Assembly (NCBI RefSeq): GCF_019970045.1
Contig: NZ_JAHXYI010000009.1
Span: forward strand, 116,701 to 180,700
Direction of reading: 5' to 3'
Source: Chryseobacterium sp. GVT01B
Lineage (GTDB): Bacteria; Bacteroidota; Bacteroidia; Flavobacteriales; Weeksellaceae
Length of the DNA stretch: 64,000 nucleotides
Shown here: piece by piece, positions 32,043-39,326 of the stretch
Layout of the letters: the number at the start of each line of letters is the position of its first letter
How positions within the stretch are numbered: the first letter of the stretch is position 1
Translations under genes and position numbers: made by a program
The notes under the pieces: generated by a model
Database searches by the model: none
Told to the model about the DNA's origin: nothing
What the model saw: the letters and a program-made list of their open reading frames with translations, nothing else

Positions 32043-32368
32043 TGGAAATTACTGAGTTACAGAAGCAGGTAGATGAATGGATCAAAACCATTGGTGTAAG
32101 ATACTTTAATGAACTTACCAACATGGCGATGCTGACAGAAGAAGTAGGTGAAGTGGCAAGAATCATTGCCAGAAGATACGGTGAACAAAGCGAAAAGGAA
32201 AGTGATAAAACGAAAGACCTTGGTGAAGAGCTGGCAGATGTACTTTTTGTTACGCTATGCCTTGCCAATCAGACCGGAGTGAACCTGCAGGATGCTTTTA
32301 ACCGAAAAATGAAAATCAAGACGGACCGGGATAAAGACCGGCATCAAAACAACGAAAAATTGAAATAA
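32042..32368 (+). CDS. MazG-like nucleotide pyrophosphohydrolase
   Basis: This 108-residue all-alpha protein has the MazG Mg-binding pattern: EEVGEVARIIARRYGE and DLGEELADVLFVTLCLAN, i.e. ExxE followed by ExxD. These small enzymes cleave NTPs or dNTPs to the monophosphate and pyrophosphate, a housecleaning role. The start overlaps the preceding lipoprotein stop by one base. It is followed by a hairpin whose loop holds the aroA promoter. Confidence 0.9.
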   Translation: MEITELQKQVDEWIKTIGVRYFNELTNMAMLTEEVGEVARIIARRYGEQSEKESDKTKDLGEELADVLFVTLCLANQTGVNLQDAFNRKMKIKTDRDKDRHQNNEKLK

Positions 32369-32373
32369 TTATA

Positions 32374-32420
32374 AATGATGAGTTATAAATAATACCTAAA
32401 TTTGTAACTCATTATTTTTT
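32374..32420 (+). terminator. Terminator with aroA promoter element in the loop
   Basis: The stem 32374-32385 (AATGATGAGTTA) pairs with 32405-32416 (one G-T pair), then a T-run. The 19-nt loop ends with TAAATTTG (32397-32404), an exact -7 element for aroA. Confidence 0.75.
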
Positions 32421-32426
32421 AAGATA

Positions 32427-33659
32427 ATGCAGATCATAATGAAGCTAGAAAAATCAAAATTATCAGGAGGAAAAACAGTACAGATCAGCGGTTCGAAAAG
32501 TATTTCGAATCGTTTATTGATTCTGGAAAGTCTGTTCAGTAATATAAAAATCGGAAATCTATCCAATTCTCAGGATACTCAATTGCTGAAAAAAGCATTA
32601 TCTGAGGATACCGAAGTGGTAGACATTCATCATGCAGGAACGGCTATGCGTTTTCTTACTTCTTATTATTCTATTCAGGAAGGTAAAACGACAATTCTTA
32701 CCGGTTCCGGGAGAATGAAAGAAAGGCCTATCAAAAATCTGGTAAGTGCTTTGAGGGATCTTGGAGTAGAAATTGAATATATGGAGAACGAAGGTTTCCC
32801 CCCTTTAAAAATTACAGGGAAAAAGATCACTCAGACTTCTGTGAATGTTCCGGCTAATATTTCAAGCCAGTTTATCACCTCTCTGCTTCTTGTTGCAGGA
32901 AAACTTGAAAACGGATTAGAGATCAATCTTGTGGGAGAAGTGACTTCAAGATCTTATATTGAAATGACCCTTGATATTCTGACAAAATTTGGGATTCAAA
33001 GCAGCTTTGTGGGAAATACAATTAAAGTAAAGCCTTTCACTCCAGACAATAATGAAGTAGTACATTATGAAGTGGAAAGCGACTGGAGTTCGGCTTCTTA
33101 CTTCTACTCCATCTGTGCGTTGGGAAGAGAAACCATTCATCTGAAAAGTTTTTACAAGGAATCAACACAGGGAGATTCTGCAATTGCCAATATCTATGAG
33201 AAGTTCTTCGGAATTAAAACAACATTCTCTGAAGATGAGCATCAATTAACGCTGGAACCTCAGCCAGATTTTTCTTTTCCGGAAAAAATTGTTCTGGATA
33301 TGAATGACTGTCCTGATATTGCGCAAACCCTTTGCGTAACGGCAGCTGCCTTAAAAATACCTTTCGATATTTCAGGATTGGGAACTTTAAGAGTAAAGGA
33401 AACCGACAGACTTCTTGCTTTATATAATGAACTGCAAAAACTAGGTACTGAAACAGAAATTACAGATCTGACGATTAAATCCATCAGCTTTGGAGAGCCA
33501 CAAAGCAATATTTCTATTAAGACCTATCAGGATCACAGAATGGCCATGAGTTTTGCACCATTTTGTCTGATCAGAGAACTCAATATTGAAGATGAAGATG
33601 TAGTAGAAAAGTCTTATCCAATGTTCTGGAAAGATCTTGAAAGCATACTGACTCATTAA
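32427..33659 (+). CDS. aroA: 3-phosphoshikimate 1-carboxyvinyltransferase (EPSP synthase)
   Basis: This 410-residue protein transfers enolpyruvyl from PEP to shikimate-3-phosphate in the shikimate pathway. It shows GSKSISNRLLILESL near the N-terminus, the HHAGTAMRFLTSYY segment matching the LDNAGTAMRPL-type PEP site, SSQFITSLLL, DWSSASYFY, and the C-terminal KETDRLLAL and DHRMAMSFA blocks. The start could be 32427 or the ATG at 32439 (MKLEKSKLSGG); the latter aligns better with the usual N-terminus. It is shorter than the typical 425-430 residues but all active-site blocks are present. It ends in a long hairpin. Confidence 0.95.
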   Translation: MQIIMKLEKSKLSGGKTVQISGSKSISNRLLILESLFSNIKIGNLSNSQDTQLLKKALSEDTEVVDIHHAGTAMRFLTSYYSIQEGKTTILTGSGRMKERPIKNLVSALRDLGVEIEYMENEGFPPLKITGKKITQTSVNVPANISSQFITSLLLVAGKLENGLEINLVGEVTSRSYIEMTLDILTKFGIQSSFVGNTIKVKPFTPDNNEVVHYEVESDWSSASYFYSICALGRETIHLKSFYKESTQGDSAIANIYEKFFGIKTTFSEDEHQLTLEPQPDFSFPEKIVLDMNDCPDIAQTLCVTAAALKIPFDISGLGTLRVKETDRLLALYNELQKLGTETEITDLTIKSISFGEPQSNISIKTYQDHRMAMSFAPFCLIRELNIEDEDVVEKSYPMFWKDLESILTH

Positions 33660-33669
33660 TAAAAACTAT

Positions 33670-33719
33670 AAAATGTGGTAATTTGAAGATGATTATTTTT
33701 TGGGATTACCACATTTTTA
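33670..33719 (+). terminator. Terminator of aroA with long loop
   Basis: AAAATGTGGTAAT (33670-33682) pairs perfectly with ATTACCACATTTT (33705-33717). The 22-nt loop contains TATTTTTTG, one base longer than a TAnnTTTG element. The next ATG is 15 nt after the hairpin. Confidence 0.85.
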
Positions 33720-33734
33720 ATTATACTGATCATC

Positions 33735-34415
33735 ATGAAATCTGTCTTTCACTTTTTGATATTCTTATCTGTGACGAACTTATCTGCTCAGAAGCTGAAA
33801 AATTTTTCGGTTCCGAAAGGTTATACTCAGATTGCAGAAGCCAAAGGCGATCTTGACAAAGATGGAAAAGATGAAACTGTTCTGGTATTTAATACGAATA
33901 TAAAAGCATCATACGAGCAAAACCCGGAAGGTACAAGTGACTATAAAAGGGTTTTCTATATTCTGAAAAAGGAAAACAGTGGTCTGAAAGTATGGAAAGA
34001 AAATTCTGACATCATTTTTTCAAGCGGATTCGGATTTTATCCTTCAAATAATACTCTTACAATCGATATAAAAAATAACTGTCTTATTATTGAACAGTTG
34101 TTTTTTACCAATTCAAGGCATACCCAGCAATATAAACATACCTTCAGATTTCAGAAAGGAGATTTTTATCTGATAGGTTTGTACGACCATTTTGAAGACA
34201 CCTGTGATTTCAGTTTTACGAATGAAATCAATTTTTCTACAGGCCAAGTGATTATTGACAGAGAATATTCATCCTGTGATGATGACACCAAAGTACCCGA
34301 AAACTCGCATAAAGAATTTACTCATAAATTCCCGGCTCTTATTAAAATGAATGATTTCTTTATCGGAGACCACAAGTTCAGGCTTCCCGGTTTGAAAGAG
34401 GATTTTGTATTTTAA
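33735..34415 (+). CDS. Exported protein of unknown function
   Basis: This 226-residue protein has a signal peptide (MKSVFHFLIFLSVTNLSAQ) and a soluble domain. An early GDLDKDGKDETVLVF segment is a calcium-binding-like D-x-D-x-D loop of the type found in VCBS/FG-GAP repeats. The remainder has beta-rich stretches (KRVFYILKKENSGLKVWKE, CLIIEQLFFTNSRHTQQYKHTFRF). I recognise no enzyme family. It is probably periplasmic. The start lies close after the aroA hairpin, and the promoter may be inside the hairpin loop. Confidence 0.72.
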   Translation: MKSVFHFLIFLSVTNLSAQKLKNFSVPKGYTQIAEAKGDLDKDGKDETVLVFNTNIKASYEQNPEGTSDYKRVFYILKKENSGLKVWKENSDIIFSSGFGFYPSNNTLTIDIKNNCLIIEQLFFTNSRHTQQYKHTFRFQKGDFYLIGLYDHFEDTCDFSFTNEINFSTGQVIIDREYSSCDDDTKVPENSHKEFTHKFPALIKMNDFFIGDHKFRLPGLKEDFVF

Positions 34416-34438
34416 GATGGAATCTTCCGCTTAATTTA

Positions 34439-34601
34439 AACGCAAAGTAAAAACAATACTACTGCAATATTAAAGAGAGCAAAGAGGCCGAGATATGTCG
34501 TTGATGAAGCTTAATCTTTAACATTAGCTTAGAAAAATCAATTTCATTGATTTCATCTTTGCTCCCTCTCTATTTCCGGAACTAAAAATAAACTTTGCGT
34601 T
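34439..34601. repeat. Nested inverted repeat of about 160 bp with GCAAAG/CTTTGC arms
   Basis: Outer arms AACGCAAAGT (34439-34448) and ACTTTGCGTT (34592-34601) are perfect inverted copies. Inner arms GAGCAAAGA (34477-34485) and TCTTTGCTC (34556-34564) are nested inside, and an AAATCAA/TTGATTT hairpin lies further in. It fills most of the 315-bp spacer 34416-34730 and has no coding potential. It resembles a dispersed intergenic palindrome. Confidence 0.7.
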
Positions 34602-34730
34602 AATAAAAATCTGTCTTCGCTCATCCAACTTCCTGACTTTATAGCAACTTAATTATCTCTTAAAGTTAAATTAACTCCTCATGTTTTGATATATTCTTAT
34701 TTTTAAGCTGCATTAAAAAATAAAAAAACT

Positions 34731-35729
34731 ATGTTCAAACAAAACATGAAACGCTTTACAGCCATTACTCTTGGAGTTGTTACTGCGTCGATCTTTTTTT
34801 CCTGTTCAAACGACAGCATTCTGGAAAGGGATTCCAACGAAAACAGTGTAGCCTCTTTAGCAAAAACAACTGGTAAAGCTTCATTATTACCTATTGCCAT
34901 GAATAGCTGGATGTCTGGTCTTCAGGATAATATTTCCCTTTCAAAAATCTCCATTCCCGGAACTCATGATTCAGGAGCACGTGTAGATACCCCTGTGGTA
35001 TCAGGTACGGCTAAAACTCAAGACCTCAGCATTGCAGAACAACTTAATGCAGGAGTCCGTTTTCTGGATATACGTTGCAGACATATTGACAATGCTTTCG
35101 CTATTCATCACGGAGCGATTTACCAAAATCTGAATTTTGATGATGTGCTTAATGCTTGCTATGCATTCCTTAACAGCCATCCATCAGAAACAATTATCAT
35201 GTCTGTAAAGGAAGAATATGATGCTTCCAACACGACCAGAAGTTTTGAGCAGACCTTCGACTCTTATGTACAGAAAAATCCTTCTAAATGGGATCTTGGA
35301 GCAAATATTCCTACGTTAGGTTCTGTAAGAGGAAAGATCAAATTGCTGAGAAGATTTTCTTCTGGAACAACTAAGGGAATCAATGCCTCTCCATGGGCAG
35401 ATAATACGACGTTTGATATCAATAATTCCGGTGTACAGTTGAAAGTTCAGGATTATTATAAGGTTACAAACAATGATGACAAGTGGAATGGAATTTCCAG
35501 CCTGCTTAATGAAGCTAAAAATGATACGAATGGTAAACTTTTCGTGAATTTCACGAGCGGTTATAAGCCGGGAATTTTTGGGATTCCAAGTATTCCTACA
35601 GTATCCAACAATATTAACCCAAGGCTTAAAACATTCTTCCAAACTAATACTCAGGGCTCATATGGAGTAATGCCGATTGATTTTGTGAATGCAGAACTGT
35701 CTGAATTAATCGTAAAAACCAATTTCTAA
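34731..35729 (+). CDS. PI-PLC X domain lipoprotein (phosphatidylinositol phospholipase C family)
   Basis: This 332-residue protein (or 327 from the ATG at 34746, MKRFTAITLG) has a lipoprotein signal ending SIFFSC (Cys25). The catalytic domain follows the bacterial PI-PLC pattern: IPGTHDSGA (general base His79), NAGVRFLDIRCR, FAIHHGAIYQ (second catalytic His, H127), LNSHPSETIIMSVKEE, and RGKIKLLRRF. The enzyme is expected to cleave the headgroup of phosphatidylinositol or glycosyl-PI to a cyclic inositol phosphate and diacylglycerol at the cell surface. It lies beside a phosphodiesterase/alkaline phosphatase fusion, convergent with it, which suggests a shared phospholipid theme. Confidence 0.9.
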   Translation: MFKQNMKRFTAITLGVVTASIFFSCSNDSILERDSNENSVASLAKTTGKASLLPIAMNSWMSGLQDNISLSKISIPGTHDSGARVDTPVVSGTAKTQDLSIAEQLNAGVRFLDIRCRHIDNAFAIHHGAIYQNLNFDDVLNACYAFLNSHPSETIIMSVKEEYDASNTTRSFEQTFDSYVQKNPSKWDLGANIPTLGSVRGKIKLLRRFSSGTTKGINASPWADNTTFDINNSGVQLKVQDYYKVTNNDDKWNGISSLLNEAKNDTNGKLFVNFTSGYKPGIFGIPSIPTVSNNINPRLKTFFQTNTQGSYGVMPIDFVNAELSELIVKTNF

Positions 35730-35752
35730 ATTATTATTTGTTAGATATATTC

Positions 35753-35790
35753 AAAGGCTGCCTCTCCTTTGGGGTAGCCTTTTTTATTTT
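35753..35790 (+). terminator. Terminator of PI-PLC gene
   Basis: AAAGGCT (35753-35759) pairs with AGCC plus TTT (35776-35782), with extra GC pairs inside, followed by a T-run. Confidence 0.75.
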
Positions 35791-35824
35791 TACCGTGGAT
35801 TCTACAGATTATTTTAAAAGAAAA

Positions 35825-35852
35825 AGGCTGTTTCAATAACGAAACAGCCTCT
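35825..35852 (-). terminator. Terminator of the phosphodiesterase/phosphatase fusion gene
   Basis: AGGCTGTTTC (35825-35834) pairs perfectly with GAAACAGCCT (35841-35850), with a T-run in the minus direction. Confidence 0.88.
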
Positions 35853-35885
35853 CTTTGTAAAAGTAAAAAAAGTATTAATCAAAAG

Positions 35886-37718
35886 TTATTTCTGAATTCC
35901 GTATGCTTCCATTATTTTGTTGAAAATCTCTGTATTTTCAAACAATCCTGTGAATTCTTTAGAATTCGGGCCGTAAGCAAAAACACTTGAAGGAATAGAG
36001 GTATGATCATTGGTGCTGAAATTTCCAAATATCCAGCCATCTTTCAGACTTCCGTCCAATAGAGTTAATCCCCCTGTTTCATGATCTCCCAACACGATTA
36101 CCAGAGTTTCTTTATTTTCATCAGCAAATTTCATTGCCTTACCCACCACATGATCAAAATCCAGTAATTCTGTTACCAGCTGTTCTATATTGTTGCTATG
36201 ACCTCCTCCATCAGTCTGGGAAGCTTCTATCATCATAAAGAATCCGTTTTTATTATTCTTTAAATCATTTAAGGTGAGATCAAATGCATCAGAAAGCCAG
36301 TTTCCTCTTCCGTTGGTTATTCTTTGTGAAGCCAGAGGATCAATCACCAAAGTACGGTTCTTTATTGTATTGACTGACTTCAAATCCTGATAGAGATCAA
36401 TTTTTGCTTCTTTAAATTTCTGTATATTTTCCTGGGACAATCCACTTGTAGGACCCCCGATCAGAATTTTCGTTTTTGAAGCAGCAAAATCTTTCAGAAT
36501 AGGTTCCGAACTGTTTCTATTGTCTGAGTGTGCATAGAAATCAGCAGGTGTTGCATCTGTAACATCTCCGGTAGAAATCAATCCTGAAACCATTCCTTTT
36601 TCAGCAATAATATCCGGAATCTGCGCGAGTGCTTTCCCCATATTATCAACCCCTACAAAAGTATTTTTAGTTTTCACTCCTGTTGCAAATGCTGTAGAAC
36701 CCGGTGCGGAATCTGTAATATAGGCATTGGATGAATTGGTTTTGGAGAGTCCTGTGGATTTCATGTTGAAAACATTCAACTTTCCTTTGTTGGCTGTAAA
36801 AGCAGCATAGTACTGCGGCAGAGAAGTTCCATCCGGAATAAGAAGGATAACATTCTTTACTTTTTTACTTACTCCATCTGATGCATAAGTCGGCGTATAT
36901 GTGCTGTATTCTTTTGTATTTTTATAAAAGTTTTTCGGAATAGCGTTCATGAATTTTTTAAGATCAGGAATATGATCGGTATTGATATAATCCACTCCTA
37001 TATCCATAAGATTTACCCATGCATTTGGAAAATCCGGAGCTCCGTAAAAACGCATTGGCTTTTGCCGGGAATGTGCTTTTTCAACAGCAGTTTTAATCTT
37101 TGCCGTTTCCTCGTCTCTTGGAATTCCTTTTCCATTCCATTTTACCAATCCGGGAAGGTCTGCGCTGAACATCCCTACTCTTTTTAACTGATCTGCAGAA
37201 TAGTTTGTATCAAGGTCACCATCAAAGTAAAGATAGTTTGGATAGTTTTTAAAATCTGCCGGCTGAGGTCTTCCTCCGGTAATTACAATTTTAATTCCTG
37301 TATTTCCTGTAATCTCAGGATATTTCTTTAATGTACTGACCAAAGTGGACAATGATGTTTTATAATCCTGTTTAATATCAATCAGCAGCTGAAGTTTCTT
37401 ACTGGCATCCGGATAGATATTTCCCTTATTCAGTTTAATCTGTTTTGAAATATTATCGAGATAAAGATTTTCCAGTGTCCTGTCTGCAGAAAGTTCTTTT
37501 TCGGTATGAGCTACCCAAAGATTACCCTTCACTAAAAAGACATCAGCTTCTATGGAGCCAAAGTTAGCATAATACGCTTGCCAAAAAGGGATCTCCTGCA
37601 TATAATCATTATGTGAATGTGCATTGCCAACATTGTAGTTTAAATAATTCTGAGCATGATTTTCAGAAAAAACAGCCAGGGCCAATACAGCCAAAATTTT
37701 TGATAGTTTCCGTTTCAT
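35886..37718 (-). CDS. Fused glycerophosphodiester-phosphodiesterase-like and alkaline phosphatase protein
   Basis: This 610-residue exported protein starts MKRKLSKILAVLALAVFSENHAQ. Residues about 28-265 form a GDPD/PI-PLC-like TIM-barrel domain: NAHSHNDY (H34, H36), SIEADVFLVKGNLWVAHTE, and LLIDIKQDY, with IEADV and HTE typical of GDPD metal ligands. Residues about 285-610 are an alkaline phosphatase domain: LIPDGTS (metal Asp296), TDSAPGSTAFATG (nucleophile S337), DATPADFYAH, EASQTDGGGHSN and VLGDHETGGL. The fusion could release glycerol phosphate from phosphodiesters and then inorganic phosphate (inference). It is 74 bp downstream of susD 1 with a hairpin in between. Confidence 0.9.
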   Translation of the reverse strand: MKRKLSKILAVLALAVFSENHAQNYLNYNVGNAHSHNDYMQEIPFWQAYYANFGSIEADVFLVKGNLWVAHTEKELSADRTLENLYLDNISKQIKLNKGNIYPDASKKLQLLIDIKQDYKTSLSTLVSTLKKYPEITGNTGIKIVITGGRPQPADFKNYPNYLYFDGDLDTNYSADQLKRVGMFSADLPGLVKWNGKGIPRDEETAKIKTAVEKAHSRQKPMRFYGAPDFPNAWVNLMDIGVDYINTDHIPDLKKFMNAIPKNFYKNTKEYSTYTPTYASDGVSKKVKNVILLIPDGTSLPQYYAAFTANKGKLNVFNMKSTGLSKTNSSNAYITDSAPGSTAFATGVKTKNTFVGVDNMGKALAQIPDIIAEKGMVSGLISTGDVTDATPADFYAHSDNRNSSEPILKDFAASKTKILIGGPTSGLSQENIQKFKEAKIDLYQDLKSVNTIKNRTLVIDPLASQRITNGRGNWLSDAFDLTLNDLKNNKNGFFMMIEASQTDGGGHSNNIEQLVTELLDFDHVVGKAMKFADENKETLVIVLGDHETGGLTLLDGSLKDGWIFGNFSTNDHTSIPSSVFAYGPNSKEFTGLFENTEIFNKIMEAYGIQK

Positions 37719-37726
37719 AATTTCTG

Positions 37727-37767
37727 TAAAAACTATATCATCACAGAAGTTTCTGCAATGATATAGT
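37727..37767 (-). terminator. Intercistronic hairpin between susD 1 and phosphatase gene
   Basis: ACTATATCAT (37732-37741) and ATGATATAGT (37758-37767) pair perfectly, with CAGAA/TTCTG pairing inside the loop, then TTTTT on the minus strand just before the downstream ATG. It could be an attenuator or an RNA stabiliser. Confidence 0.65.
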
Positions 37768-37792
37768 GAACTTATATATAAAAGATTAAAAA

Positions 37793-39301
37793 TTACCAGC
37801 CTTCATTTTGTTTAATGATCCCATGACTGTTTACGATTTCAGCCTGCGGAACTGCCCAAACATTATGTACAGCCGGATTAAAGTTTCTTGCTGCCCAGAC
37901 TACCTGTCCGTTGATACCGTGCAGAGGCTTCGCATAAGCTGCCTGTGCATCTCCCCAACGTACAAGATCTCTGTGTCTGTCTGCCCATTCACCTGCCAGT
38001 TCGCAACGTCTTTCATGTTTCAGATCGGCCATTGTACATCCGTTTTTCGGAGATAAACCTGCACGTACTCTGATCATATTGATTTCCTGGTCTGCAGATT
38101 TTCCCTGCATCAATGAAGCTTCTGCTTTAATAAGGATTACCTCAGCATAGCGCATGATCGGAACGGCAAGATCCGTGCATGGATAATCTCCGTTGGCACT
38201 CACATGGCCACTGTTCAGCTGATATTTGAAAGCATCCATATATTTATTGAACTGATATCCGGTAAGGGAGTTGGTAGAAGCATATATTCTTTCTTTCCCG
38301 TTAAAGGTAAATTTGTCACCTATTTTCAGGATGGAAGCACTTCTTCTAAGATCTCCTGTTTCATATTCGTCATAAAGTTCTTTTGTCGGTTGGAAATATC
38401 CCCATCCGTTGTACTCTCCCCATCCTTTATTTTCAAGCATTACGCCCGGAAGAATACTTCCCCAAGCTGTAAACTTAGGCGTTCCCGGGATAGACCAGAT
38501 ATATTCTGAGCTGTAGTTATTTTCAGCTTTAAAGACATCAGCAAAATTTCCCAGCAAGGCTCTGTTTCCTTTTGTCATGACTTCGTTGGCCCAGAATTCT
38601 GCATTCTTCCAATCTTTCATAAACAGGTATACTTTTGCTAAAAGTGCCCATGCTGCAGCTTTATGTGGTCTTCCGTAATCTTTTGCAGGAAGTTCTGCCT
38701 GAGTAGGTAATAATTCTGCCGCTCTTTTCAGATCATTCACGATGTAGGTGTAATTCTCCATTACGTTGGCAGCTCTTGGAATCGGGTTGGGATCCGGATC
38801 TTTTGAACGGTCGATAATAGGAACTCCTGCTTTTTCATTTCCGTAAGAATAAGAAAGTTCAAAATACATTCTGCTGCTCATGAACAAAGCTTCGCCCAGA
38901 TATTTATTTTTAATGGCCTGTGAAGTCTGAATATTATCAACATTGCGGATCACACGGTTAGCCACTCCAATTACATTATATCTTTTGTTCCATTGAGTTT
39001 CAAGATCTCCTGCCGCGATGTAATTGCTGCTGAAGTTTTTTGCGTTATCCGCTTCACTTTTTGCCCTTCCGGTAACCATATCATCACTGGCATTGATAAA
39101 CCAAAACAGACCTCTTCCGTAAAATTCACCATCAAACAATGGCTTATACATCGCATTAGCTCCGGTAACCAAATCGTTTTCCGTTTTCCAGAAACTGGCT
39201 TCAGTAGGTGTTCCTTCCGGCTGAACATCCAACTCTCCTGTACACGATAAAAGCATTACGGATATTCCTGATACTAAAAATATTTTATTGAAAAATTTCA
39301 T
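37793..39301 (-). CDS. SusD/RagB family surface lipoprotein (pair 1)
   Basis: This 502-residue protein has a lipoprotein signal MKFFNKIFLVSGISVMLLSC (Cys20). A SusD-like TPR-helical fold follows: TEASFWKTENDLVTGANAMYKPLFDGEF, YLGEALFMSSRMYFELSYSYG, AAWALLAKVYLFMKDWKNAEFWANEVM, and a RYAEVILIKAEASLMQG C-terminal segment. It is the lid of the SusCD importer that hands ligand to the TonB-dependent channel. It follows susC 1 by 25 bp. The ligand is probably not a glycan, as no glycoside hydrolase is near and a phosphodiesterase/phosphatase follows. Confidence 0.95.
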   Translation of the reverse strand: MKFFNKIFLVSGISVMLLSCTGELDVQPEGTPTEASFWKTENDLVTGANAMYKPLFDGEFYGRGLFWFINASDDMVTGRAKSEADNAKNFSSNYIAAGDLETQWNKRYNVIGVANRVIRNVDNIQTSQAIKNKYLGEALFMSSRMYFELSYSYGNEKAGVPIIDRSKDPDPNPIPRAANVMENYTYIVNDLKRAAELLPTQAELPAKDYGRPHKAAAWALLAKVYLFMKDWKNAEFWANEVMTKGNRALLGNFADVFKAENNYSSEYIWSIPGTPKFTAWGSILPGVMLENKGWGEYNGWGYFQPTKELYDEYETGDLRRSASILKIGDKFTFNGKERIYASTNSLTGYQFNKYMDAFKYQLNSGHVSANGDYPCTDLAVPIMRYAEVILIKAEASLMQGKSADQEINMIRVRAGLSPKNGCTMADLKHERRCELAGEWADRHRDLVRWGDAQAAYAKPLHGINGQVVWAARNFNPAVHNVWAVPQAEIVNSHGIIKQNEGW

Positions 39302-39326
39302 TTTTTACTTTTTTGTTAGTTAAAAA

